Shown here piece after piece: positions 24,708 to 32,810 of a stretch of 36,827 nt of DNA. The notes under the pieces were generated by a model that saw only the letters and a list, made by a program, of their open reading frames with translations, was not told where the DNA came from and ran no database searches. Each line of letters begins with the position of its first letter. Position 1 is the first letter of the stretch. Source of the stretch: Loktanella sp. GTDB lineage: Bacteria; Pseudomonadota; Alphaproteobacteria; Rhodobacterales; Rhodobacteraceae. Location of the stretch: contig JAIBDT010000024.1 in assembly GCA_024686085.1 (NCBI GenBank), positions 1-36,827 on the forward strand. The letters run 5' to 3'. The position numbers were made by a program, and so were the translations under genes.

Positions 24708-25733
24708 ATGAACAAAACGCGCATCACGCCAACGCTACACGACGTCGCCGCTAAGGCAGGTGTTTCGACGGCAACCGTGTCGCGGTGCCTGAACTTTCCC
24801 GACCGTGTGACAGAGCGAACGCGCAACAAGGTTATGGCTGCGGTAAAGGTGCTGGGCTATTCGCCAAATTTCGGTGCCAAAGTCATGGCCGCACGCCGCA
24901 CGAACACCATCGGCGCGATTATCCCGACAATGGAAAACGCTATATTCGCCAGAGGCTTACAGGCCTTTCAAGAAGAGTTGCGACAGCATGGCTTTACGAT
25001 GCTGGTGGCAAGCACCTCTTACAGCGCGGACATCGAAGCAGAGCAAATTCGTGCTCTTGTTGGTCGGGGTGCTGACGCGCTGCTTTTGATTGGTCACGAC
25101 CGCGATCCTGACATCTATGAGTTTCTCGAAACTCAAGGTGTGCCCTCGCTGGTTACGTGGGCCTTCGACCCGAATGAGACCCGCCCTTCCGTTGGCTTTG
25201 ACAACCGCGCGGCGATGCAATCGATGGCTACGGAAGTTTTAAGATTGGGCCATAAAAAAGTCGCCCTCATTTCTGCAATGACCGCCCGCAATGACCGTGC
25301 ACTGGAGCGTTGCAAGGGAATTCAAGACGCTATGGTACTAGCCGGACAACCTACCGAAGACCTGAAAATTATCGAGACCCCCTATGGCATTGAGGAAGGG
25401 GCAGACGCGTTTAAATTATTAATGCAGGCCCCAGAAAAGCCAACGGCTGTGTTTTGCGGCAATGATGTCTTGGCTGTCGGCGCGTTACGGCAGGCCCGCG
25501 ACATGGGAATTAGGGTGCCTGATGACGTCTCAATCATCGGCTTTGACGATATCGAGCTCGCCCAAATCGCATATCCGCCGCTGACGACCGTGCATGTGCC
25601 TCATCGTGAAATGGGGCAGCGTGCCGCGATCGCCTTGGCGGCTATGGTCACGGACGGTGTCCCGCTAAAATCAATAGAGCTTTCCACTCACCCCGTGTTT
25701 CGCGGGACGCTTGGTCCGGTTTGCGCCAAATAG
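24708..25733 (+). CDS. LacI-family transcriptional regulator, probable DHPS operon repressor
   Basis: 341 residues. The N-terminal helix-turn-helix is T-L-H-D-V-A-A-K-A-G-V-S-T-A-T-V-S-R (residues 6-23), followed by the hinge-helix region ending G-Y-S-P-N-F-G. The rest is a periplasmic-binding-protein-like sensor: G-A-I-I-P-T, P-S-V-G-F-D-N, F-C-G-N-D-V-L-A-V-G-A and S-I-I-G-F-D-D-I-E-L are family strands. It is divergent from the DHPS operon with two matching operators in the 152-bp gap. The likely effector is DHPS or a pathway intermediate, by analogy with catabolic LacI proteins; this is inferred. Confidence 0.88.
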   Translation: MNKTRITPTLHDVAAKAGVSTATVSRCLNFPDRVTERTRNKVMAAVKVLGYSPNFGAKVMAARRTNTIGAIIPTMENAIFARGLQAFQEELRQHGFTMLVASTSYSADIEAEQIRALVGRGADALLLIGHDRDPDIYEFLETQGVPSLVTWAFDPNETRPSVGFDNRAAMQSMATEVLRLGHKKVALISAMTARNDRALERCKGIQDAMVLAGQPTEDLKIIETPYGIEEGADAFKLLMQAPEKPTAVFCGNDVLAVGALRQARDMGIRVPDDVSIIGFDDIELAQIAYPPLTTVHVPHREMGQRAAIALAAMVTDGVPLKSIELSTHPVFRGTLGPVCAK

Positions 25734-25736
25734 GTT

Positions 25737-26729
25737 TTACCCCAATTTGATTGTCTGGCCTGTTTCTACAGACTTTACCGCCGCATCCGCCAGTTCCAGC
25801 GCGCGCAAACCGTCAAGGCCCGTGGTCGGAGTCGGCGTTCCGTTCGCAACCGCATCCACAAATGCGGAAATCTCGTTGGCATAGGCGGCCATGTAGCGTG
25901 ACATGAAGAAATTCAGAAGCGGAGGTCGTGTGTAGCCGTCGCTGTTTGCAATTTCGATACGGGACTCGCGATGGTTTTCGGCGGACACTGACCCCATTGA
26001 TCCGTGAACTTCGATCCTTTGGTCGTAGCCATATGTTGCGCGGCGCGTGTTGCTAATCGTGCAGTGCTTTCCGCTTGCTGTGGTCAGAATGACGTTGATG
26101 CTGTCGTAGTCGCCCAAGGCTTTGATCGCAGGATCAGTCAATACTGATGCGGCGGCCTGAACTGTTGCGACCTCTTCGCCCAACAACCAACGCGCCACAT
26201 CGAAATCGTGAATCGTCATGTCGCGGAAAATACCACCCGACCTTTTGATATATTCAGCTGGCGGCGCTCCGGGGTCGCGACTTGTGAGGGTGATCATCTC
26301 GACGTCTCCGATTGCGCCGTCGTCGATTGCCTTCTTGAGCGCAAGAAAGTCAGGGTCGAACCGACGCTGAAAGCCCAACATCAATGTCGCTTTTTCCTGC
26401 TCGACGACTTTGATGCAGTCTTTAACCCGACCAATATCAAGATCGACCGGCTTTTCACAAAACACAGCCTTTCCAGCCCGCGCGAATTGTTCGATCAAAT
26501 CAGCATGGGTGTCTGTGGGGGTACAAATTGCGACGGCATCGATATCAGCGCTTTGCCTGATTTCTTCGATGCTCCGAATATCGCAGCCATATTCATCTGC
26601 AACAGACTTCGCCGCCGCTTCAATTGGGTCGGCAATTGCGACCAATGTCGCAGCCCGAGTGGACGCGACAGCCCGCGCATGAACTTGGCCGATGCGCCCA
26701 GCGCCGAGAATAGCAAAACGAACAGTCAT
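25737..26729 (-). CDS. Gfo/Idh/MocA oxidoreductase, inositol 2-dehydrogenase-like
   Basis: 330 residues from the ATG at 26729, which gives the family start V-R-F-A-I-L-G-A-G-R-I-G and has GGAAGA upstream; 33 codons upstream add nothing conserved. Motifs: Rossmann G-A-G-R-I-G, C-T-P-T-D-T-H, catalytic lysine in C-E-K-P-V-D (near residue 95), G-F-Q-R-R-F-D-P, and D-M-T-I-H-D-F-D-V-A-R-W with the active-site Asp/His. The last fits IolG (myo-inositol to scyllo-inosose). No other inositol genes are near, so it may act on another polyol. It is convergent with the LacI-type gene (3-bp gap) and divergent from the CRP-family gene. Confidence 0.8.
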   Translation of the reverse strand: MTVRFAILGAGRIGQVHARAVASTRAATLVAIADPIEAAAKSVADEYGCDIRSIEEIRQSADIDAVAICTPTDTHADLIEQFARAGKAVFCEKPVDLDIGRVKDCIKVVEQEKATLMLGFQRRFDPDFLALKKAIDDGAIGDVEMITLTSRDPGAPPAEYIKRSGGIFRDMTIHDFDVARWLLGEEVATVQAAASVLTDPAIKALGDYDSINVILTTASGKHCTISNTRRATYGYDQRIEVHGSMGSVSAENHRESRIEIANSDGYTRPPLLNFFMSRYMAAYANEISAFVDAVANGTPTPTTGLDGLRALELADAAVKSVETGQTIKLG

Positions 26730-26871
26730 ATTTTTCTTCCAGTCAATCAGTGCGGGGTTTCCGGCACAGTGCCGCAGGTTTATTGATTTGCATAGCCCTA
26801 GAAACTGGATATCCAGATGCATGTCCAATCCGCGTTTTTAAGTGCAAATAAAATCGATTGGATGTTGCGCC

Positions 26872-26877
26872 TATAAT
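26872..26877 (+). promoter_or_regulatory. Candidate -10 box of the CRP/FNR-family gene
   Basis: A perfect TATAAT lies 15 bp before the chosen ATG. A transcript starting six to eight bases later would have a leader of under ten bases. No clear -35 stands 17 bp upstream (the region reads AAAAT), so an activator may be needed. Confidence 0.4.
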
Positions 26878-26892
26878 GTGCGAAATTGGTGC

Positions 26893-27615
26893 ATGAAAAC
26901 AGCGCATCGCCCTTCGTCATCAATGAGATTAGACGAAAGCCTACTGACCAACCTGCCCCCCTTTTCCAAATTGGACAAGGCCGCGATTGCCGACATTCTT
27001 CAACATGCCACAACGCGGCGTTTTGATGCGGGCGTCTCTGTGTTTGAAGAAGGCGATTATGCGGATCGCTTTTATTTGCTGTTAGATGGCTACATCCGCG
27101 TCGTGCGGATTACCCCGCATGGGGATCAGGTGATTGCCCTTCACATCCCATCAGGTCAGCTATTTGGCATTGCGCGCGCATTGGGTCGTGACACCTATCC
27201 CGCGACAGCAATTACAGCGTCCGAAACCCTTGCTTTGTCGTGGCCTGCTGAATTGTGGGGTGAGTTTGTCGCCCAACATGAAGGCTTTAGCACCGAAACC
27301 TATAAGGTCGTGGGACAGCGGATTGCAGATATGAACAATAGGATTTTCGAGATGGCGACCCAGCACGTCGAACAACGCGTTGCCTGCGCAATTTTGCGCC
27401 TGATTAATCAAACAGGTCGCAAAGTTGACGGCGGCATCGAAATCAACTTTGCGATCACGCGACAGGATCTCTCGGAGATGACGGGCACGACCCTACACAC
27501 GGTCAGCCGATTGCTCAGCGCGTGGGAAAAGGCTGGGATCGTCAAGAGCGAACGTAAAAAGGTAACTGTGTGCGACCCGCATAAACTGGTCGTGTTATCT
27601 ACGGGGACTGGCTAA
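26893..27615 (+). CDS. CRP/FNR-family transcriptional regulator (NnrR/DNR-like)
   Basis: 240 residues from the ATG at 26893. N-terminal cyclic-nucleotide-type beta-barrel (V-F-E-E-G-D-Y-A-D-R-F-Y-L-L-L-D-G), a long dimerisation helix, and a C-terminal winged HTH whose recognition helix reads T-L-H-T-V-S-R-L-L. There is no N-terminal cysteine cluster, so it is not a true oxygen-sensing FNR; only two cysteines occur in the chain. The Ser-Arg pair in the recognition helix is the FNR-type one. DNR and NnrR, which sense nitric oxide, share this architecture. The gene overlaps the convergent DUF1858 gene, upstream of which lies an NnrR-like palindrome. Confidence 0.85.
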   Translation: MKTAHRPSSSMRLDESLLTNLPPFSKLDKAAIADILQHATTRRFDAGVSVFEEGDYADRFYLLLDGYIRVVRITPHGDQVIALHIPSGQLFGIARALGRDTYPATAITASETLALSWPAELWGEFVAQHEGFSTETYKVVGQRIADMNNRIFEMATQHVEQRVACAILRLINQTGRKVDGGIEINFAITRQDLSEMTGTTLHTVSRLLSAWEKAGIVKSERKKVTVCDPHKLVVLSTGTG

Positions 27616-27814
27616 TGCTTTCAGAAAGCTCGCGGTAAAAACAGTCAACGTCGAGACCGTATTCTTTGCATGCGTCGATCACCGTATGAAACGGCCCGAT
27701 CAAACAACCTATGCAAAGCATTTTGTGGTGTGCAAATACGCCGATCGTTTCGGGCCACTGCGACATCAAATCTTGGAGTGGTAAGTCTAAAACTTTCAGG
27801 CTGAATTGCTTCAT
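27599..27814 (-). CDS. DUF1858 redox-disulfide protein
   Basis: 71 residues from the ATG at 27814 with GAGGGG upstream. The two cysteines lie as M-L-C-I-G-C-L, the pattern of the hybrid-cluster-associated redox disulfide family (DUF1858, E-T-I-G-V-F-A-x-H). Such proteins appear beside nitric-oxide and hybrid-cluster genes. Its 3' end overlaps the CRP/FNR-type gene by 17 bp in a tail-to-tail arrangement, which can couple the two antagonistically through antisense transcription. Confidence 0.8.
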   Translation of the reverse strand: MKQFSLKVLDLPLQDLMSQWPETIGVFAHHKMLCIGCLIGPFHTVIDACKEYGLDVDCFYRELSESISQSP

Positions 27815-27876
27815 TACGGACCCCTCGCACAAAAAAGTACACCGCTTCATGCTAGCCACGCCGACGCAAGTAGACG

Positions 27877-27890
27877 TTGCGCTGGCGCAA
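27877..27890. promoter_or_regulatory. NnrR/FNR-type operator palindrome
   Basis: TTGCG-CTGG-CGCAA is a perfect 5-4-5 palindrome with the FNR-family spacing. From memory it equals the NnrR consensus TTGYG-N4-CRCAA of Rhodobacter denitrification genes. It is centred 70 bp upstream of the DUF1858 start, suitable for activation. Confidence 0.6.
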
Positions 27891-27927
27891 ACTGCCCGGC
27901 GTTGGCCACGATCCGAACGCTTGCCGA

Positions 27928-28731
27928 CTAGTCCGTGGTTGCGTTGAAGACGAACAATGGCTCGCCACCGATTGAATAGCCGTTGATCAGTGCCGCAGCA
28001 CGCGCACCCGTCAGCCATTCTTCAAGAAGCATGGCCAGATCGTTACGAACATGAGAGTTTTTAACAGGGTCTACGGGCAAAAATGCGTATTGGTTGTAAA
28101 GTGCTGGGTCGCCTGAAAATAGTAAACTGAGCCCCTTCTTGTTACCAAAATTCAACCAGCTTGCACGGTCAGCGATAATGTAAGCATTCAGGCCTGCAGC
28201 TGTATTCAAAGCAGCACCCATCCCAGATCCTACGGCCTGATACCAATCGCCATGATCTTGTATGTTCAGGCCGGCGGCGGCCCATAAAGCGCGTTCCGCC
28301 TTATGTGTGCCGCTGTCATCGCCACGACTAACGAAACGTGCCTTGGCGGTCGCAATATTGGTCATCGCGTCAATCACATTCGCAGCCCCATTGATACCTG
28401 CTGGGTCCTCAACAGGTCCGATGATCACAAAATCATTGTACATGATCTCGCGCCGATGTGTCCCGTAACCTGCCGTGACAAAGGCCTCTTCTGCCTCTTT
28501 TGAATGGACCAATACTGCATCCACATCACCCGCTGCGCCTAGCTTGAGGGCTTGCCCGGTTCCCACAACCAAAAGCTGCACATCAAGATCAATGTCGGTT
28601 TTAATTGCGGGCAGCAAAACGTCTGCCAAGCCCGAATTTTCGAACGATGTTGTCACTGCCAACCGCATGTTATCTGCGGAACTGACCTGAGCCCAAAGCA
28701 GTGCTATGGCTACCAGTAAAAATCGGTTCAT
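27928..28731 (-). CDS. tupA: Tungstate ABC transporter substrate-binding protein
   Basis: 267 residues with a signal peptide (hydrophobic residues 4-18, cleavage after V-S-S-A). TupA-family anion-binding loops are seen in V-T-T-S-F-E-N-S-G-L near residue 28 and V-S-R-G-D-D-S-G-T-H-K near residue 135. The first loop of TupA normally reads T-T-T-S-T; here phenylalanine replaces the second threonine, so ligand preference between tungstate and another oxyanion needs care. Last gene of the tup operon, overlapping the ATPase gene by four bases. Tungstate would serve a tungsten enzyme such as an aldehyde or formate oxidoreductase. Confidence 0.85.
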   Translation of the reverse strand: MNRFLLVAIALLWAQVSSADNMRLAVTTSFENSGLADVLLPAIKTDIDLDVQLLVVGTGQALKLGAAGDVDAVLVHSKEAEEAFVTAGYGTHRREIMYNDFVIIGPVEDPAGINGAANVIDAMTNIATAKARFVSRGDDSGTHKAERALWAAAGLNIQDHGDWYQAVGSGMGAALNTAAGLNAYIIADRASWLNFGNKKGLSLLFSGDPALYNQYAFLPVDPVKNSHVRNDLAMLLEEWLTGARAAALINGYSIGGEPLFVFNATTD

Positions 28732-29432
28732 ACGACAATGTCTCCTTTTAAGAACGCGCTTAGTTCTTCTGTTTGTGGGCGTGCAATTACGGCTTCCGCA
28801 GCACCTGTTTCATGCACTTTGCCATTCAGCATAAATACGATGTCATCGGCAAGCCTGCGCGCCTGTCCCATGTCATGTGTTGCCATGACCAACCGTGTTC
28901 CTGCCTCGGCTGTTTCGCCTAGAATTGTTTCAATTTCGCGGGTCGCGTAGCCATCGAGATTGGCGCAAGGCTCGTCCAGGAACAGCACATCGGGCTTGCG
29001 GATCAAGGCGCGCGCAATTGCCAGCTTTTGCCTTTCGCCTCCTGATAAGCGCGTCGCTGCGGTTTCGCTTTTCCCAGACAACCCGATCCGTGTAAGCCAA
29101 TGTGCAACAGCCGCTTCAGTCTCTGCGCGAGGCACGTTCAAAAGTTGCAATGGGAATGCCAAATTTTGGGCGACAGTCCGACGTAACACAACCGGAGACT
29201 GGAAGACAAACGCGTGTTTTGCCGGATCTTCCTGCGCCCATGTGATCCGACCGCCGTTTATGCGCTCAATTCCATGCATCGCCCGCAAAAGGGTAGTTTT
29301 CCCCGACCCGTTAGGACCTAAGATGATTGTAACGCCATTTTTCTTCAACGACAGATCAAGCGGCCCAAGTAGAACCTTGCCTTTGCGTTGTACCAGTACT
29401 TGATCTAGCTCTAACGGGAATTTAGCACTCAC
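28728..29432 (-). CDS. tupC: Tungstate ABC transporter ATP-binding protein
   Basis: 234 residues with the complete ATPase set: Walker A G-P-N-G-S-G-K-T-T near residue 38, Q-loop F-V-F-Q-S-P, ABC signature L-S-G-G-E-R-Q-K-L-A-I-A-R-A-L near residue 124, Walker B D-V-L-F-L-D-E-P, and the H-loop A-T-H-D-M-G-Q. It sits between the permease and binding-protein genes, overlapping both by four bases. Assignment to tungstate rests on the partner proteins, as the ATPase itself is generic. Confidence 0.85.
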   Translation of the reverse strand: MSAKFPLELDQVLVQRKGKVLLGPLDLSLKKNGVTIILGPNGSGKTTLLRAMHGIERINGGRITWAQEDPAKHAFVFQSPVVLRRTVAQNLAFPLQLLNVPRAETEAAVAHWLTRIGLSGKSETAATRLSGGERQKLAIARALIRKPDVLFLDEPCANLDGYATREIETILGETAEAGTRLVMATHDMGQARRLADDIVFMLNGKVHETGAAEAVIARPQTEELSAFLKGDIVV

Positions 29433-30133
29433 CAGCGTCCCTCCCTTTCGGTCCGTGACAAGGTGTGAATCGCAAGGTTCACCACGATTGCAATTCCGAT
29501 CAGAACAAACCCAAGTGCGAGTGCCAAAGCAAAGTCCCCTTTGCCCGTTTCAAGTGCGATTGCTGTCGTCAGCACGCGCGTTACATGATCGATGTTGCCA
29601 CCCACAATCATGATGGCGCCGACCTCACCAATGGCCCGCCCGAACCCTGCAAGAGCAGCCGTCAGCAAATTTCGACGCCCATCACGAATAAGAGTAACAA
29701 TCCGCTGCCATTTCGTCGTGTTCAGCGAGATAAGAAGATCATGATACTCCGCCCATAGTTCGCGCATCGCCTGATGCGCGATCGATGCTATAACAGGTGT
29801 AATTATGATGACCTGCGCTATGATCATCGCTGTTGGCGTAAACAACAAATTCAACACGCCAAACGGCCCTGATCGCGACAAAGCGATATACACCAGCAGC
29901 CCAATCACGACGGGCGGCAGCCCCATAAGAGCGTTGATAAGCGAAATTGCAAACCTGCGGTATCTAAACCGCTGAACAGCAAGGTAAGTTCCCAGTGGAA
30001 TCGCAATAAGACTCGCTATGATCAAAGCGCTTAACGTGACCCTAAGAGATCGCAAACTGATTTCCCAAAGCTCGGCATCAAAGCTTATCACAAGCCAAAA
30101 CGCCGCTTTTAATCCATCAAGAATATCAATCAT
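29429..30133 (-). CDS. tupB: Tungstate ABC transporter permease
   Basis: 234 residues with five or six membrane helices. The ABC permease EAA-type loop appears as A-A-L-A-G-F-G-R-A-I-G-E-V-G-A-I-M-I-V-G-G-N-I near residue 160, the form shared by TupB/ModB-type permeases, and L-M-G-L-P-P-V-V-I-G-L-L-V-Y is diagnostic of TupB. It is the first gene of the operon. The operon order permease-ATPase-binding protein is the reverse of the usual binding protein first. Confidence 0.85.
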   Translation of the reverse strand: MIDILDGLKAAFWLVISFDAELWEISLRSLRVTLSALIIASLIAIPLGTYLAVQRFRYRRFAISLINALMGLPPVVIGLLVYIALSRSGPFGVLNLLFTPTAMIIAQVIIITPVIASIAHQAMRELWAEYHDLLISLNTTKWQRIVTLIRDGRRNLLTAALAGFGRAIGEVGAIMIVGGNIDHVTRVLTTAIALETGKGDFALALALGFVLIGIAIVVNLAIHTLSRTEREGRW

Positions 30134-30537
30134 TCGGAGCCCAAGCTGATAGCGGCGTTACAGTCCCTAGAGTTCTGTTTTTGCCCCCAAATTGCAACCG
30201 CAATAAGTCGGGTTGGATAAATTAGGCGCGTGGCATTCAGACATCGTTGACCGGTAAGTGGCGATGACGAAAGGCGTCGTCCTGCAGCTTAGGAATGACA
30301 TTTCCACAGCACTCAAAACGCAAGCCTCATCGAATTGCCTTTCAAAACGCCATTTTTGTGACCTGCTATAGCTGTTTAGTCATTGGGACACATTAAGGGG
30401 TGTATTAAACGCGCTGGTTAGTATCGCAGCGAAACCCAATGTGCCTAACTGATCTGACCGGTCGTGTTTGACGTAACAAATACGTGGCTTCAAAGTGAAA
30501 CGAGCAGTGTGTGAGCTGCGCAAGCGAGGTTGGACGC
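30134..30537. other. Intergenic region with divergent promoters of tup and photolyase genes
   Basis: 404 bp between divergent genes with no convincing open frame. Near the photolyase gene, TGATCT (30450-30455) followed 18 bp later by TAACAA (30474-30479) resembles the ECF-type RpoE promoters known to drive a photolyase gene in Rhodobacter sphaeroides, but the match is partial. No molybdate/tungstate RNA motif could be recognised upstream of tupB. Confidence 0.35.
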
Positions 30538-32070
30538 ATGAAAATCTGTTTGGTATTAGGCGATCAACTAAGTCATGGTATATCAAGTTTGGGCGACTTG
30601 GCCTCAATTGATACTGTGATGATGTGTGAGGTGCGCGCTGAAGCAACTTATGTAAAACATCACAAAAAGAAGATCACCTTTCTGTTTTCAGCCATGCGCC
30701 ATTTTGCACAAGAGTTGGCGCAAAAGGGCGTTACCGTGCGATATGTCAGATATGACGACCCCGAAAATCAAGGGTCGCTTCGCGCGGAAGTGGTTCGCGC
30801 GATTCAAGAAATCGGCGTCACTGAACTTGTCGTAACCGAACCGGGTGAGTACCGGTTGCTGGATGAAATGAAACAATGGGAAAGCAGCATTGGCATTCCG
30901 GTCGATATGCGCCCAGATGATCGGTTTTTGGCCAGTCACGAGGATTTTAAAGATTGGGCTACTGGGCGAAAGCAACTGCGGATGGAGTATTTCTACCGCG
31001 AAATGCGCCAGCGATATTCGGTTCTCATGGATCATAACGGGCCTATCGGAGGGCAATGGAACTTTGACGCTGAGAACAGGAAACCTCCTCAAAAAGGGAT
31101 GCAGGTTGACCCGACCTATGCCACAGAACCCGACGAGATAACCCTAGATGTTATGTCCCTCGTCGCGACCCACTTTACAGATCACTTTGGAGATATTGAC
31201 CCTTTCCATTATGCAGTCACACGCGAAGGCGCGTTGGATGCGCTGGCGCTTTTTGTGCGTGAGAGATTAGAGCACTTTGGAGACTATCAAGATGCGATGG
31301 TGCAAGGTGAGCCTTGGATGTTTCATAGCCACATCGGGTTATACCTGAACTGCGGTCTGCTTGTTCCGCTTGAATGTATCGAGGCGGCGGAAAGTGCCTA
31401 TCATAAGGGTCATGCGCCTTTGAATGCTGTTGAAGGCTTTATTAGGCAGATTCTTGGCTGGCGGGAATACGTCCGCGGTATCTACTGGCTAAAGATGCCT
31501 GCATACAAAGATACGAACTTCCTAGAAGCTAAGCGCGCCCTGCCCCAATTCTATTGGGATGCTCAAACCAACATGAACTGCCTGAGGCAATGCGTTTTGG
31601 AAACCAAACGAAACGCCTACGCGCATCATATCCAGCGCCTGATGGTTTTAGGTAATTTTGCTTTGCTGGCGGGCCTTGATCCGGCGGAAGTGAATGAATG
31701 GTATTTGCTTGTTTATGCGGATGCATATGAATGGGTCGAATTACCCAACGTTCACGGCATGGTTTTATTTGCAGATGGGGGGGTGTTGGCATCAAAACCC
31801 TACGCAGCAAGCGGTAGCTATATAAAGAAAATGTCGAATTACTGTGACAGTTGTTCATATAAAGTGAGCCTGAAAAATGGCCCAAAGGCATGTCCGTTTA
31901 ACTATCTCTATTGGGACTTTTTGGATCGCAATCAGACAAAGCTACGCGGCAATCCTCGCATGGGCTTTATGTTCAAAACATTAGACCGCATGGGGGATGC
32001 AAAACGGACCGCAATCCAAGAGGATGCACGTCGGTTTCTTTGTACACTGGAGAATGCCGACCAAGCATGA
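30538..32070 (+). CDS. phrB: Iron-sulfur bacterial cryptochrome / (6-4) photolyase (FeS-BCP)
   Basis: 510 residues from the ATG at 30538, giving the family start M-K-I-C-L-V-L-G-D-Q-L-S; a GTG nine codons upstream is less likely. All four cysteines that bind the [4Fe-4S] cluster in Agrobacterium PhrB are present at nearly the same positions: Cys348 (T-N-M-N-C), Cys436 and Cys439 (Y-C-D-S-C-S-Y), and Cys452 (A-C-P-F-N-Y-L-Y-W-D-F). FAD-site sequences T-K-R-N-A-Y-A-H-H-I-Q-R-L-M-V-L-G-N are also intact. PhrB repairs (6-4) photoproducts; the Rhodobacter relative CryB acts as a light regulator. Which role applies here is open. The stop overlaps the start of a 50-residue frame. Confidence 0.92.
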   Translation: MKICLVLGDQLSHGISSLGDLASIDTVMMCEVRAEATYVKHHKKKITFLFSAMRHFAQELAQKGVTVRYVRYDDPENQGSLRAEVVRAIQEIGVTELVVTEPGEYRLLDEMKQWESSIGIPVDMRPDDRFLASHEDFKDWATGRKQLRMEYFYREMRQRYSVLMDHNGPIGGQWNFDAENRKPPQKGMQVDPTYATEPDEITLDVMSLVATHFTDHFGDIDPFHYAVTREGALDALALFVRERLEHFGDYQDAMVQGEPWMFHSHIGLYLNCGLLVPLECIEAAESAYHKGHAPLNAVEGFIRQILGWREYVRGIYWLKMPAYKDTNFLEAKRALPQFYWDAQTNMNCLRQCVLETKRNAYAHHIQRLMVLGNFALLAGLDPAEVNEWYLLVYADAYEWVELPNVHGMVLFADGGVLASKPYAASGSYIKKMSNYCDSCSYKVSLKNGPKACPFNYLYWDFLDRNQTKLRGNPRMGFMFKTLDRMGDAKRTAIQEDARRFLCTLENADQA

Positions 32071-32219
32071 TTTTCTATTGGGAACGCCAGGCTGCCATTG
32101 CTGTTGTACAATCAAGTGAAGAACTTTTGGGCCATTCGCCTACCCTTGATAGTTTACGAGACGCAATGACTATGCCCAGCATGATATGCAGCAATTCTAT
32201 GTTCTACCCAACGCGCTGA
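32067..32219 (+). CDS. Small hypothetical protein coupled to the photolyase gene
   Basis: 50 residues, starting at the ATG that overlaps the photolyase stop (ATGA). The sequence begins M-I-F-Y-W-E-R-Q-A-A-I-A-V-V-Q-S and shows no motif I recognise. It may be a real translationally coupled small gene, or the surviving front of a longer gene lost in the decay seen immediately downstream. Confidence 0.35.
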   Translation: MIFYWERQAAIAVVQSSEELLGHSPTLDSLRDAMTMPSMICSNSMFYPTR

Positions 32220-32241
32220 ACGCGGACTATCGAGAGGCCCC

Positions 32242-32765
32242 GTGAAAAACGGCCCTCTTTTTGCCCCTTTTCCAGTTGCGTCACCTCACGCTGCGTAATC
32301 GTATCATAAGCGCGCCCCATGCGCCGTATTATGAGGAAGGCGGACATCCGCGGGATCGATATCGTTTGTGTCCTGAGGAGAAAGTGAAAGGCCGCACTGG
32401 GCTGACGATTATTGGTGGCTCAACCAATATTGCCCCCGATAGCCTGTTAGTATTCGGACAACTTTATGCAAGTTATCACAGCATCATCCCGCGGTTTAAA
32501 AAGCTGACAGATGGTGCGCGTGCGCATGGCGGATCCTTATCTGGTCGCTAAGCTTGTCCGTGGGGACGAAGACCGCATTCGCCATTGTGTCGGGCTTGGC
32601 TATTGCTTCGACCGCGTGAACCAAGGCAAGGCGGCGGTCTGCGGGCAGATTGCGGCGACGGGGCGCGAGGCCAAGGTGCCGCGCCTGATCGCAAAAGCAG
32701 ATAGAATCAAGAAGGTTGTCGTCGTTGGTGGTGGACCTGGGGGGTATCCATGCGGTGCTTTATGA
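32242..32765 (+). pseudogene. Remnant of an Old Yellow Enzyme-type Fe-S flavoprotein (N-methylproline demethylase-like)
   Basis: A GTG at 32242 begins L-F-A-P-F, then a frameshift near 32275 moves into Q-L-R-H-L-T-L-R-N-R-I-I-S-A-P-H-A-P. This is the N-terminal barrel of the NADH:flavin oxidoreductase family, continuing to about 32540 (G-G-S-T-N-I-A-P-D-S). A large in-frame-destroying deletion then joins it to the C-terminal part, M-A-D-P-Y-L-V-A-K-L with R-H-C-V-G-L-G-Y-C (two of the Fe-S cysteines), and K-K-V-V-V-V-G-G-G-P-G-G (FAD Rossmann start), which stops at once. Perhaps 250 residues in the middle and all of the C-terminal domain are lost. The intact enzyme type demethylates N-methylproline from stachydrine. 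Confidence 0.75.
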
Positions 32766-32810
32766 TACCTTGCGGATTTGCAAAGATATCTGAAGTGCCG
32801 GATCGCTGTC

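Noticed and set aside
26208-26786. 192-residue plus-strand open frame
   Set aside because: Antisense to the intact Gfo/Idh/MocA gene, without ribosome site or motifs.
30450-30479. RpoE-type promoter for the photolyase gene
   Set aside because: The -35 resembles TGATCC in five of six bases but the -10 and spacing fit poorly; kept only as a note in the intergenic entry.
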